Assembly (NCBI GenBank): GCA_965224435.1
Contig: OZ245048.1
Location: forward strand, 2,480,001-2,544,000
Length of the DNA: 64,000 nt
Direction: 5' to 3'
DNA from: JAJRQY01 sp965224435
Lineage (GTDB): Bacteria > Actinomycetota > Acidimicrobiia > Acidimicrobiales > SZUA-35
The notes beneath the pieces are model-generated. The model did not search any database, was not told where the DNA came from, and saw only the letters and a program-made list of their open reading frames with translations. Numbering within the stretch: the stretch's first letter is position 1; the number at the start of each line of letters is the position of its first letter. Both the position numbers and the translations under genes were made by a program. Below are positions 1 through 7,656 of the stretch, in pieces.

Positions 1-1135
1 CGACATAGATGGTGTGGCCATCATCAGCGATGGCCATACTCCGAGGCGCACTACCCGTCCGCACCCGGTCCACAACCTCACCGGTGTGCAGATCGACCTT
101 GATCACTGTGCCTTCGCCATTCAGCGTCACGTACAGGGTTTGGTTGTCGGGGCTGATGACCAGGTGTCGAGGATTAGCCCCGACCCCCTTCAGCCAGCTG
201 AGCTCAAGCTCCTCACCACCGTTTTCGCCCTCATTCTCACCATCGCCAACTCGCTCAAGATCAATCACCGCAATATCGGAACCACCCATCACCGTGGCGT
301 ACGCCGTCTTCGAGTCAGAGGAGACAGCGATGCCGCGAGGGTGACGCCCAAGCGGGATTGAACGAACCAACTCACCCGATTCAAGGTCAATGACCGACAT
401 GTCAAACGAGCACCAGTTCGTGACCAGCAGGAAACGGTTGTCCGGCGTGACCTGCAAGTACTTGGGAACGGACCCCACCTCATACACCGCATCGATCGGA
501 GAGCCCGACGCGCCTAGCAGTTCGGTGTCAATGCGGTAGACGTAGCTGTTCTGGCCCTCGCCACGGTTGCAATTGTCACCGGCGCCGCTGCCAAAGCCGG
601 GACCATACATCTGATAGTTGGACACATAGCCATAGCGGCCATCGGGACTGAAGGCTGCTTCCACCGGGGCACCCTGGTAGTCCCCAGAGGGGACATCGAA
701 TCCAAATGCTGCCAGGTCAACCGTGTCGGGGATGGTCGCAACCAGCTGCTCATTTCCGTCGAACACGGTGATGGTGTGGCGATACATCATGTTTTGGGCA
801 AAGAAGTAGCCAGTGCCCGAGGCAACCACAGATTTGGATGCCAGATCCGCAGTCAAGCGGTCGATCTGCTCCATCACTAACTCATCTGATCTCGGCGGCG
901 GAGGCGGTTCAGTCGTGGGCGCCGCTGTAGTTGTGGGCTCGGCCGTCGTCGTCGTTGTCGGAGCGGTCGTCGACGATGGAGTAGTCGGAGTGCTCGCCAC
1001 AAATAGAACAGTGCTCACTGGCAGGGTTGTTTCCAGCGCAACCTCATTGGTGCCGCCGGTACAACTGGCAGCAAATAGCAGGACTAGCAAGCGGGGTATC
1101 CGGTGTTTGAACCAAGCCGCCGAACGAACAATCAC
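1..1135 (-). CDS. YVTN-type beta-propeller lipoprotein, N-terminal part (runs off window)
   Basis: I translated this by hand from a GTG at 1135 that has a GGGAGGG ribosome site about 5 nt upstream; 378 codons are open to the window edge with no stop. The product starts with a short basic segment and a hydrophobic stretch ending AASC, a plausible lipobox. A Thr/Pro-rich spacer (about residues 40-80) follows, then repeats of the type VTPDNRFLLVTN, VSSDSKTAYAT and ISPDNQTLYVT. These alternating SPD..LYV and VIDL segments are typical of YVTN/NHL beta-propellers, which are usually secreted ligand- or protein-binding scaffolds. No catalytic residues are evident. It lies 33 nt downstream of a same-strand hydrolase gene. 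Start and family are well supported; the ligand is unknown. Confidence 0.82.
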   Translation of the reverse strand, partial: MIVRSAAWFKHRIPRLLVLLFAASCTGGTNEVALETTLPVSTVLFVASTPTTPSSTTAPTTTTTAEPTTTAAPTTEPPPPPRSDELVMEQIDRLTADLASKSVVASGTGYFFAQNMMYRHTITVFDGNEQLVATIPDTVDLAAFGFDVPSGDYQGAPVEAAFSPDGRYGYVSNYQMYGPGFGSGAGDNCNRGEGQNSYVYRIDTELLGASGSPIDAVYEVGSVPKYLQVTPDNRFLLVTNWCSFDMSVIDLESGELVRSIPLGRHPRGIAVSSDSKTAYATVMGGSDIAVIDLERVGDGENEGENGGEELELSWLKGVGANPRHLVISPDNQTLYVTLNGEGTVIKVDLHTGEVVDRVRTGSAPRSMAIADDGHTIYV

Positions 1136-1168
1136 AATTATCCCTCCCCCCATTCAAGATCCGCTATC

Positions 1169-1954
1169 TCAGGTACGCCGGCGACGTTCCAGCCAGCCAA
1201 GAAGGACCGCCATAGCCCTCGGGTCATGCCGGAGTTGATGGCTGGCTCCCTCAATGAGTCGGAGATCGGCTTCGCTATGGGCGTCGGCGATCGCGCGGGC
1301 ATCGAATTGAGGTACTACTTCGTCAGCCACGCCGTGCATGACCAACAGCGGCCGAGGAAAGAGGGCCTCTGCTGCTGAAGTCGGGCGGGCCGCTTTGAGT
1401 TCGGCCTTCCAGGCATCGATGTCCTCAGGAAAGTCTGGCGACTTGATGGCGCCAACATCTCTGGCATGACGAAGCAGCCGGTCGGGTTGAGTGGCCCAAT
1501 CGTTGAAGTCTGCTGGAGAGGCCAACATCGCGACTCCGGCAACGTCGGGTTCGGTAACCGACGCAATAGCACCCACGGCTCCCCCAGTGCCAGTGCCGCA
1601 GACCCAGGTTCGGGCCGATCGCCCAACGGCTTGCAGGTAGGTGATGCTGGCGTGGGCGTCCTCAACCCAACCGTTCAGGCTGAAGTCCCCACCCGATGAC
1701 CCACATCCGCGGAACCGGATGGCCAATGCGATCCAGCCCATCTCCAATGAAACTCGGTCCGCAAGCTCAGCCATATCCAACCCAATGTGTTCGGCGTCAA
1801 TGGCGCCGGACGGGAAGCCGTGAAGGAGTAGAACACCGGGGGCCTTCTGCTTGCCAACAGGCTGGGCCAGGTGAGCCTCCAGCGTGATCCCATCGGTAGA
1901 TGGGATGTGGACGAGCTCAGACAGAGTCCGGCCCGTCGTAGATCCGATAGCCAC
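1169..1954 (-). CDS. alpha/beta hydrolase-like protein lacking the nucleophilic Ser
   Basis: The 261-residue product has the hallmarks of a dienelactone-hydrolase or KANL3/TEX30-like alpha/beta hydrolase. These are VLLLHGFPSG near the N-terminus, RFRGCGSSGGDF after it, GVADEVVPQF carrying the acid, and GASHQLRHD with the histidine. The nucleophile elbow, normally G-x-S-x-G, reads G-T-G-T-G-G, so the serine codon is a glycine codon (GGC instead of AGC). The protein may be inactive as an esterase or may bind ligand only. The start is uncertain: GTG at 1954 gives less overlap with the upstream gene than TTG at 1987. Enzyme class is inferred from the fold only. Confidence 0.78.
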   Translation of the reverse strand: MAIGSTTGRTLSELVHIPSTDGITLEAHLAQPVGKQKAPGVLLLHGFPSGAIDAEHIGLDMAELADRVSLEMGWIALAIRFRGCGSSGGDFSLNGWVEDAHASITYLQAVGRSARTWVCGTGTGGAVGAIASVTEPDVAGVAMLASPADFNDWATQPDRLLRHARDVGAIKSPDFPEDIDAWKAELKAARPTSAAEALFPRPLLVMHGVADEVVPQFDARAIADAHSEADLRLIEGASHQLRHDPRAMAVLLGWLERRRRT

Positions 1955-2120
1955 GATTTCGGGCTTCGGTTGCAGTGTCGGGGCCAAAGCAAAGGTAGGT
2001 CCCGGCTTCCATCAGTTCATTGATGATGGACTCGTCGGTCATGGCATCAACGTCATAGGCGGTCAGGTTTCGCTTATCACCAACGAATTGGAAGTGTTCG
2101 AACTTGATTGGTCGCTTCAT
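1917..2120 (-). CDS. small hypothetical protein (67 aa)
   Basis: This is an ATG-started 67-residue reading frame whose 3' end overlaps the hydrolase gene by about 38 nt. It is acidic and soluble, with no signal peptide or membrane segment. Recognisable pieces are KFEHFQFVGDKRN and DAMTDESIINELMEAG. The upstream AAGG is a modest ribosome site. I do not recognise a family. The overlap with the hydrolase suggests translational coupling, but one of the two starts could be misplaced. Confidence 0.5.
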   Translation of the reverse strand: MKRPIKFEHFQFVGDKRNLTAYDVDAMTDESIINELMEAGTYLCFGPDTATEARNRGYRIYDGPDSV

Positions 2121-2149
2121 GAGGCCTTGATCCTAACCCATCCGCTACC

Positions 2150-2400
2150 GGGCGTGGGCATTTAGGAGTGCTTGAATGGGGGCCTCCAAAACGAGTATCG
2201 GAGGCGACCGTTGGCCGCCCCCGAGGGACCCGTCACAATCCACTCGGATTGCAAGTTACTTGTGGAACCCCGAAGGGCTTTCCATCTGCATTCTCGGATT
2301 GGAACGGTCTTGCTTGAGACGGCTCCGCTCGGAGAGTTAGCGGATGGCCACCTCCGAGATTCCAAAGTCAGAATTCTTCAACTTGGATCACCTCCTTCCT
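2150..2400 (-). ncRNA. hairpin-rich intergenic region, candidate structured RNA
   Basis: The 328 nt between the genes at 2120 and 2449 hold no convincing gene but many clean stems. On the minus-strand RNA these include a UUCG-capped hairpin (2264-2283), a 6-bp stem with a GAGU loop (2236-2251), a 7-bp stem with an AAC loop (2203-2219) and a 6-bp stem (2182-2205). Two longer-range pairs nest together (2328-2334 with 2352-2358, and 2299-2304 with 2360-2365). I see no match to tmRNA, RNase P, SRP or 6S signatures. The UUCG loop favours the minus strand. It may be a leader of the small gene at 2120, an independent sRNA, or chance. Confidence 0.3.
2385..2397 (-). promoter_or_regulatory. 13-nt perfect Shine-Dalgarno (anti-SD complement) before a 14-codon ORF
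   Basis: On the minus strand positions 2397-2385 read AAGGAGGTGATCC, complementary to the last 13 nt of 16S rRNA. Nine nucleotides after the AGGAGG core a TTG at 2381 opens a 14-codon frame (MKNSDFGISEVAIR) that ends with TAA at 2337. The spacing is ideal for initiation. The peptide looks like a leader rather than a functional protein. Read on the plus strand, the same bases mimic the 16S 3' end. Confidence 0.35.
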
Positions 2401-2448
2401 CTGATTGGAAGTCAGTCTGACACACGCTGGCGCCCCCCGTCACTTGAA

Positions 2449-2958
2449 TTAGATGTCCGGTCTGTCGCCAGGGCCAATCTGTGGTGGTTCATAGGGTGCG
2501 TCCAGCAATGGCATGCCAGCCAGGTCAGCTTCGACGTCGACTGGGTCATCCAGATGAATCGCCCCCATGAACTGGAGGTAGGACGAGTGAGCTTCGACCA
2601 CTGCGGCCGCGTGATTTCGCTTCACCTCAAGGCCAACAATGTCGGCCCGCTCCATCACATAGTCCAGGGGATCAAACTCCTCGAATACGACCGGCCCATC
2701 ACTGTCATTCTCGGGGGCCCAGTGGTACGCCTGCACCCATTCCATGTGTAGACGAATGAGGCGGCGAACATCGTCATAGCTCAGAACCGACGAAACCTCG
2801 ATGGGGATGGCGTCGCCAACAAAGTCGATGGCCTCATGGGTATCAACAACGATCTGGGCTGGCATCTTGGACGTCTTGTCAACAGCTGAGCCGACAAAGA
2901 CCAGACCGATCATCACAACGACGACAGCGGTGGCCAACAAGATGAGAATAGGGATCAT
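2449..2958 (-). CDS. single-pass membrane protein of unknown function
   Basis: The 169-residue product begins with one strong transmembrane helix (residues 3-24, rich in Ile/Val/Leu). An acidic soluble domain follows, with segments such as EVSSVLSYDDVRRLIRLHMEW and a Pro-rich tail. The N-terminal topology suggests an extracytoplasmic anchor or an inside-facing adaptor. I recognise no named family. It starts at ATG 2958 after an AGGATT-type site and sits 141 nt from the divergent-free end of the acyl-CoA dehydrogenase gene, on the same strand. Function unknown. Confidence 0.7.
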   Translation of the reverse strand: MIPILILLATAVVVVMIGLVFVGSAVDKTSKMPAQIVVDTHEAIDFVGDAIPIEVSSVLSYDDVRRLIRLHMEWVQAYHWAPENDSDGPVVFEEFDPLDYVMERADIVGLEVKRNHAAAVVEAHSSYLQFMGAIHLDDPVDVEADLAGMPLLDAPYEPPQIGPGDRPDI

Positions 2959-3099
2959 GGGAATCCTCCGGACTCCTTCGAGTTGCTCGCAAGCTCACAA
3001 CATCGCCGACCCTCAACCGTATGCGTGCAAAACCTGAACTGGCAACGGTAGGGCACCGGATCCGATGCCCCACCGTTGCCAGAACGACAGATCTGGGGG

Positions 3100-4203
3100 C
3101 TACAGGCCGATGCGCTGGGCCAGCAGCTCACGGTGATAAGCGGGGTCACCGAACATGAGCTCGGAGCTCTTGGCTCGCTTGAAGTAGAGGTGAGCCGGGT
3201 GCTCCCAGGTGAAGCCGATACCTCCGTGAATCTGGATGTTCTCGGCTGTGGCGTGGAAGTAGGCCTCGGAGCAATAGGCCTTGGCCAGGCTGGCCACCGA
3301 TGGAAGCTCGTCGTTCAACTCTGCGGCGCACCACAAGCCGTAGTAGGCAGCGGACTTGGCTGACTCGACCTCCAACAGCATGTCGGCACACTTGTGCTTG
3401 ATCGCTTGGAAGGAGCCGATGGGGCGTCCAAACTGGACCCGGTCCTTGGCGTACTGAACAGCCATTTCTAGAACGAACTGGGCTCCACCGACCTGCTCGG
3501 CGGCAAGGGCGACGGCGGCAAGATCAAGCACGGTGCTGAGAGTGTCCCAGCCTGCGCCGTCGGTCCCGATCAGGGTTCCTTGGGCTCCGGCGAATTCGAT
3601 CTTGGATTGCTTGCGAGTCTGGTCCATGGTGGCCAGGGCGGTTGCGGTTACGCCGTCACTACCAGCATCGACGGCGTAGAGGCTGACCCCGGCGTCGGTA
3701 CGAGCGGCCACGATAAGCAGGCTGGCGATGCTGCCGTCGATGACGAAGCTCTTGGTGCCCGTGATCTTGCCATTCGCGTCGGCCGTGGCTTCGATTCCGG
3801 CTTCGTCCCAGCGGCCGTTCTCTTCGGTGAAGGCCAGGGCAGCGATGGTTTCGCCCGAAGCGATTCCGGGAAGGTGGGCCTTCTTGGCTTCATCGTCTCC
3901 CGAATGCAGAACAGCCAGAGAAGCGAGCAAGCCGGATAGGAACGGTGCGCACAAGAGGCGGCGGCCCATCTCTTCCAACACGACACCGAGCTCGACGAAG
4001 GTGAATCCTTGGCCGCCGTATTCCTCGGGAATGACCAGGCTTTGCAGACCCATCTGCTCGGCCATCTGGGACCAGACGGCGGTGTCATAGCCGGAGTCGG
4101 TTTCCATCAGTTCGCGCACGGCAGCTTCGGAAGACTTGTCGTCCATGAAGGAGCGGACAAATTCGCGGAGCTGTTCTTGTTCTTCGGTGAAAGCAAAGTT
4201 CAT
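3100..4203 (-). CDS. acyl-CoA dehydrogenase
   Basis: The 367-residue flavoprotein would carry out alpha,beta-dehydrogenation of an acyl-CoA, passing electrons to ETF. The start chosen, MNFAFTEEQEQLREFVRSF, is the classic N-terminus of FadE-type enzymes; an upstream in-frame extension is not conserved-looking. Visible signatures are VIPEEYGGQG, ALAFTEENG in the middle beta domain, RVQFGRPIGSFQAIKHK in the helical domain, and IQIHGGIGFTWEHPAHLYFKR near the C-terminus. The GFTWEH...FKR type of ending is common in actinobacterial FadE proteins acting on branched, aromatic or sterol acyl-CoAs. The substrate cannot be told from sequence. It is transcribed away from the toxin-antitoxin genes. Confidence 0.93.
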   Translation of the reverse strand: MNFAFTEEQEQLREFVRSFMDDKSSEAAVRELMETDSGYDTAVWSQMAEQMGLQSLVIPEEYGGQGFTFVELGVVLEEMGRRLLCAPFLSGLLASLAVLHSGDDEAKKAHLPGIASGETIAALAFTEENGRWDEAGIEATADANGKITGTKSFVIDGSIASLLIVAARTDAGVSLYAVDAGSDGVTATALATMDQTRKQSKIEFAGAQGTLIGTDGAGWDTLSTVLDLAAVALAAEQVGGAQFVLEMAVQYAKDRVQFGRPIGSFQAIKHKCADMLLEVESAKSAAYYGLWCAAELNDELPSVASLAKAYCSEAYFHATAENIQIHGGIGFTWEHPAHLYFKRAKSSELMFGDPAYHRELLAQRIGL

Positions 4204-4245
4204 AACGAAGAATCTAGGGCACTTGACTGACAACACCAAATCACA

Positions 4246-4269
4246 ATGTGTACGCAAGTGGACACACAT
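4246..4269. promoter_or_regulatory. inverted repeat upstream of the antitoxin gene
   Basis: ATGTGT (4246-4251) and ACACAT (4264-4269) form perfect 6-bp half-sites 12 nt apart in the divergent gap between the acyl-CoA dehydrogenase and antitoxin genes. A TTGACT hexamer lies just upstream. Phd/VapB-type antitoxins usually autorepress through such palindromes, so this is the likely operator, by inference. Confidence 0.4.
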
Positions 4270-4294
4270 CTTCTCGTCCCGTAACATCCCGGAG

Positions 4295-4630
4295 ATGAAC
4301 CCCACCATCGGCAATAGCAGTGAAGCTCATGCGGGCGGATCGAACCCCGTCCAGTCCATCGGTGTTCGAGAACTACGAAGTACGGTGGCGGCCACCCTGC
4401 GGCGGGCCAAGGCTGGTGAGCGAATCATCGTCACCGCCGATGGTCGTCCGGTAGCCCAGCTAGGGCCAGTCACTCCCGATGACCGTGGTGTCACGCTTTG
4501 GGACCTCGCAGGTGCTGGCCTGATCGAGCCACCTCGCAGACACGATCAACCCGAGGCCCCTACTCCTCTGCCGGTTCCCGCTGACGTTCGTGCTGATCGC
4601 CTACTCGAATCGGTTCGAGGACGTCGATGA
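4295..4630 (+). CDS. Phd/YefM-family antitoxin
   Basis: The 111-residue protein has the Phd/YefM DNA-binding core, QSIGVRELRSTVAATLRRAKAGERIIVTADGRPVA (given here only as its conserved spacing: VRELR, then AKAGERI, then DGRPVAQLGP; residues about 23-60). A Pro-rich C-terminal tail follows, the part that normally neutralises the toxin. The ATG at 4295 was chosen because upstream sequence is antisense to the dehydrogenase start. It overlaps the toxin gene by 4 nt (ATGA), the usual antitoxin-first arrangement. Confidence 0.85.
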   Translation: MNPTIGNSSEAHAGGSNPVQSIGVRELRSTVAATLRRAKAGERIIVTADGRPVAQLGPVTPDDRGVTLWDLAGAGLIEPPRRHDQPEAPTPLPVPADVRADRLLESVRGRR

Positions 4631-5091
4631 CTGCAGCACCGACACCCACAACACCGATATCCGCAACTCCGCCACCTACAACCGTCTTCCTTGACACGTC
4701 GGCTCTCATCCGGCGCTACTTGGCCGACAGGGACCGGAGACTGGTGATCGAGGCAATGGACCAAGCCAATGCGTGGGTGGCTAGTGCGATGGCCAAGACC
4801 GAACTGCAGCTGGCCTTGTTTCAAGCGACACCAACTCCGTCGGCCCAGCAAGAATTGTGGTCTCGGGTGCGAGATGATTGGGAAGCTTTTTGGGAAGTGC
4901 CCGTCGATCAGCGGTGCCTGACCAGGGCGGCCGAGATTGGAGCGCGCTACGGCTTGGCCACCATTGATGCCATCCATTTGGCAGCTGCTGATCGCCTCCC
5001 CCGCCCCACTCGCTTCGTCACCTTTGACCGCCAACAGATTCCTGCTGCGGCCGACCTCGGCCTCCATGTCCTAAGCCCCTTCGAGGTTTAG
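4627..5091 (+). CDS. PIN-domain ribonuclease toxin (VapC-like)
   Basis: The 154-residue product is a PIN-domain protein: FLDTSALIRRYL near residue 22 gives the first acidic residue, AKTELQLALF the Glu, TIDAIHLAAA the next Asp, and FVTFDRQQ the last. These four acidic residues coordinate the metal for RNA cleavage in VapC toxins, typically of tRNA or rRNA. A Thr/Pro-rich leader of about 18 residues precedes the domain and is unusual; the true start could be slightly internal. It is coupled to the antitoxin by an ATGA overlap. Confidence 0.87.
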   Translation: MTAAPTPTTPISATPPPTTVFLDTSALIRRYLADRDRRLVIEAMDQANAWVASAMAKTELQLALFQATPTPSAQQELWSRVRDDWEAFWEVPVDQRCLTRAAEIGARYGLATIDAIHLAAADRLPRPTRFVTFDRQQIPAAADLGLHVLSPFEV

Positions 5092-5130
5092 GGACCAACC
5101 CTTCACAATGAAGCACTGAGAAGTTGGTCC
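5092..5130 (+). terminator. inverted repeat after the toxin gene
   Basis: GGACCAAC (5092-5099) pairs with GTTGGTCC (5123-5130), and a second small stem (CTTCA/TGAAG) sits inside. It begins right after the toxin stop codon and lies 73 nt before the sulfhydrylase start. There is no U tract, so it is either a factor-dependent terminator or an operator for the next gene. Confidence 0.35.
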
Positions 5131-5202
5131 GGACCAGCACAGAGGCCACACTGGACACTTCGCATTGGTGACAGATTGCGCCGAACGATTGAAGGGTAAG
5201 AG

Positions 5203-6501
5203 ATGACTGATCGTGAGTGGGGATTTCGCACCCGGGCATTGCACGCGGGTGGCCGCCCCGACTCGGCCACGGGAGCCCGTGCTGTTCCCATCTACCAATC
5301 AACCAGCTTTGTCTTTGAAGACACTGCCGACGCTGCCGACCTGTTCTCGCTCCAGAAGTACGGAACCATCTACAGTCGCATCTCCAATCCCACCTGCGCC
5401 GCCTTCGAAGAACGGATCGCCAGCCTTGAAGGAGCCATCGGATCGGTTTCGACCGCCAGTGGGCAAGCCGCCGAGTTCCTCACCCTGACGACCCTGGCCG
5501 GGGCCGGAGACCACATTGTTTCCGCTGCCAGCATCTATGGCGGCAGCTACGCCCTCATGTCCATCACCCTGGCTCGCCTCGGTATCGAAACTACCTTTGT
5601 CGACAATGCGTCGCCCGAAGCCTTTTCGGCCGCGGTCAGGCCAAATACCAAGGCCGTCTATACCGAGATCATCGGCAACCCGTCGGGGGCCGTCGCCGAC
5701 ATTGAGGCCTTGGCCGAGGTCGCCCACAGTCACGACCTGCCCCTGATCATCGATGCCACCTTCGCCACCCCGTATCTGTGTCGACCAATGGAGTGGGGTG
5801 CCGACATCGTTCTTCATTCGGCCACCAAGTTCATTGGCGGCCACGGCACCACTATTGCCGGAGTCATTTCCGAGTCCGGCAAGTTCGATTGGGCTTCTGG
5901 TCGGTTCCCGCGCATGACCGAACCCATTCCGGCGTACAACGGGCTGCAATGGGTCGGAAACTTCGGGGAGTACGCCTTCTGCACCGCCTTGCGTTCTGAA
6001 CAGCTGCGAGATATCGGGGCATCGCTTTCGCCTCACAGCGCCTTCCTCATTCTTCAAGGCATCGAGACTCTCCCCTTCCGCATGGATGCTCATGTGACCA
6101 ACGCAGTGGCAGTGTCCAAGTGGTTGGAGGCGGATGATCGAGTGTCGTGGGTGGCTTACGCCGGATTGGAGTCGTCGGCTTCCCATGAGTTAGCAAAGAA
6201 ATACCTGCCCAAGGGTGCTGGAGCCATCTTCACCTTCGGGGTCAAGGGTGGGAGGGCTGCTGGGCAGGCATTCATCGAGAACTTGCAGATGGTCAGCCAT
6301 CTGGCCAATGTCGGTGATGCCCGAACACTGGTCATCCATCCGGCCTCGACCACTCATCAGCAGATGAGCGACGAGCAATTGGAAGAAGCAGGAGTAGGCG
6401 CCGACACCATCCGATTGTCAGTCGGCTTGGAGGACCTGGATGACATCTTGTGGGATCTTGATCGGGCGTTGCATGCCTCCCAGGAAGTGAGTACATCATG
6501 A
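5203..6501 (+). CDS. metY: O-acetylhomoserine sulfhydrylase (aminocarboxypropyltransferase)
   Basis: The 432-residue enzyme belongs to the Cys/Met-metabolism PLP family and would make homocysteine from O-acetyl-L-homoserine and sulfide. The start GFRTRALHAGG, the VPIYQSTSFVF segment, YSRISNPT and the PLP-lysine motif HSATKFIGGHG (Lys209) are diagnostic. The long form with EIIGNPSG distinguishes MetY from MetB or MetC. A CoA-binding protein gene follows with an ATGA overlap, a partnership often seen with MetY. An AGGGTAAGAG stretch supplies the ribosome site. No SAM riboswitch signature is evident in the 111-nt leader. Confidence 0.94.
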   Translation: MTDREWGFRTRALHAGGRPDSATGARAVPIYQSTSFVFEDTADAADLFSLQKYGTIYSRISNPTCAAFEERIASLEGAIGSVSTASGQAAEFLTLTTLAGAGDHIVSAASIYGGSYALMSITLARLGIETTFVDNASPEAFSAAVRPNTKAVYTEIIGNPSGAVADIEALAEVAHSHDLPLIIDATFATPYLCRPMEWGADIVLHSATKFIGGHGTTIAGVISESGKFDWASGRFPRMTEPIPAYNGLQWVGNFGEYAFCTALRSEQLRDIGASLSPHSAFLILQGIETLPFRMDAHVTNAVAVSKWLEADDRVSWVAYAGLESSASHELAKKYLPKGAGAIFTFGVKGGRAAGQAFIENLQMVSHLANVGDARTLVIHPASTTHQQMSDEQLEEAGVGADTIRLSVGLEDLDDILWDLDRALHASQEVSTS

Positions 6502-7016
6502 GTGACAGCAACTTGAACGACGACACCGAACCAACAACTTCATCTTGGACTGCTCCGTCCGCGGTTGATCGAGGACGGCTACTGGACCGCACCAAGTCCA
6601 TCGCCATTGTTGGTGCATCGTCCAAGCCATCACGGGCATCGAGCTTTGTGCTGACCTACCTGCGATCATCGCTGTGCCATTTCACCGTCTACCCGGTGAA
6701 TCCCCGCGAGACCGAGATCCAAGGACTGACCTGCTATCCCAGTCTGGACGCACTGCCCGAAGTGCCCGACATGGTTGACGTCTTCCGCCGGGCCAGCGAT
6801 TGCCCCGACATTGCCCAAGAGGCAGTAGGCGTTGGCGCCAAGTCACTTTGGCTGCAGCTTGGTGTTTGGAGTGACGAAGCGGCAGCGATCGCCCACTCGG
6901 CCGGCCTGGATGTCGTCATGGATCGTTGCACCAAGATCGAACACGCCCGCTTCGCCGGTGGCCTCCATCTCGCTGGCTTCAACACAGGAGTCATCGACAG
7001 CTCTCGATCCCGCTAG
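6498..7016 (+). CDS. CoA-binding (YccU-like) protein
   Basis: The 172-residue product has a Rossmann-type CoA-binding domain: IAIVGASSKPSRASSFV near residue 36, then VYPVNPRETEIQGL, and a final VMDRCTKIEHARF. Such stand-alone CoA_binding proteins are soluble, and their substrate is generally unknown. It is coupled to metY by a 4-nt overlap, suggesting a role in sulfur or methionine metabolism. An acidic, Thr/Ser-rich N-terminus of about 25 residues precedes the domain. Confidence 0.88.
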   Translation: MSDSNLNDDTEPTTSSWTAPSAVDRGRLLDRTKSIAIVGASSKPSRASSFVLTYLRSSLCHFTVYPVNPRETEIQGLTCYPSLDALPEVPDMVDVFRRASDCPDIAQEAVGVGAKSLWLQLGVWSDEAAAIAHSAGLDVVMDRCTKIEHARFAGGLHLAGFNTGVIDSSRSR

Positions 7017-7056
7017 GGCGAGGTCTGGAACAGCCCGTCAACGCCCAATCGAGCCT

Positions 7057-7458
7057 TCAGACTTCGGCGTAGATCTCGATGATATTGCTTTCTGGATCAG
7101 CGAAGAAGAAGGCCCGATGGCCAAAGAACTCGAAGTCAGTTACTGGTTCTAGAAGCAGGACGCCGAGGTCGACTAGCTGATCAACCGCAGCCTCGATGTC
7201 AGCTGGTGGCACCCGAAAGGCAAGCTGGACCGATGCCGTCTCCGAGACAGGCGGTGGTCCGTCATAGGGGCGGCTTCGCAGGCGGAGAGCAAGCACTTGA
7301 GCACCAACATGAAACTCAACCCACTTGCCTGGAACTTCGTTGCCGATCTCGAACCCCATCACCTCGGTATAGAAGCGACGCATCGAAGCGATGTCTTCGC
7401 ATAGCAAGATTGTGTAGTCAATACCTCGAATGGCCCCGAGCCCGGTCGTGCTGTTCAT
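7057..7458 (-). CDS. VOC/glyoxalase-family protein
   Basis: The 133-residue protein has the paired beta-alpha-beta-beta-beta modules of the vicinal oxygen chelate superfamily: IDYTILLCEDIASMRRFYTEVMGFEI at the start and FFADPESNIIEIYAE at the end, where the final Glu is usually a metal ligand. Members are lyases, dioxygenases or antibiotic-binding proteins; the substrate is not evident. ATG at 7458 was chosen over a much longer upstream extension that overlaps the divergent MerR promoter. It is divergent from the MerR-type regulator, which may control it. Confidence 0.85.
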   Translation of the reverse strand: MNSTTGLGAIRGIDYTILLCEDIASMRRFYTEVMGFEIGNEVPGKWVEFHVGAQVLALRLRSRPYDGPPPVSETASVQLAFRVPPADIEAAVDQLVDLGVLLLEPVTDFEFFGHRAFFFADPESNIIEIYAEV

Positions 7459-7575
7459 CGGGTCACTATGCCTCTTCCGAGCGCGATCAACGATGGAAGA
7501 TACCTGTATTCCCGGAAACAATTCTGCCCTATCCCTTGACTCTCCCCCGGCCGGAGACCCCATGATGGACATGTG

Positions 7576-7635
7576 CCTCAAGACCGAACGCCTCACGACC
7601 GGCCGACTCAAGACCAAATGCCTCAAGACCGGGCT
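7576..7635 (+). repeat. four tandem 15-bp repeats upstream of the MerR gene
   Basis: Copies begin at 7576, 7591, 7606 and 7621, exactly 15 bp apart, each carrying a near-identical C-T-C-A-[AC]-G-A-C-C core. They end about 20 nt before the chosen MerR start. If translated in frame they would give a repeated P-Q-D-R pentapeptide, so they may be either DNA-binding iterons or an N-terminal extension of the regulator. Confidence 0.6.
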
Positions 7636-7656
7636 GGCCGAAGCAAGACGAGTGGA

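Noticed and set aside
813..1238. Gly/Val-rich plus-strand ORF
   Set aside because: Antisense to the Pro/Thr linker of the beta-propeller lipoprotein.
2162..2365. 67-residue minus-strand ORF in the structured region
   Set aside because: Trp/Arg/Ser-rich with no family, and it runs through every hairpin of the region; it starts with TTG and has no ribosome site of its own.
2385..2397. Fragment of 16S rRNA gene on the plus strand
   Set aside because: Only 13 nt match the 16S 3' end; helix 44/45 sequences are absent upstream. It is better read as an extended Shine-Dalgarno on the minus strand.
5092..5202. SAM or S-box riboswitch before metY
   Set aside because: None of the conserved core bases are present; only a simple inverted repeat is visible.
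5299..6186. 295-residue minus-strand ORF opposite metY
   Set aside because: A Gly-rich shadow of a strongly supported enzyme gene.
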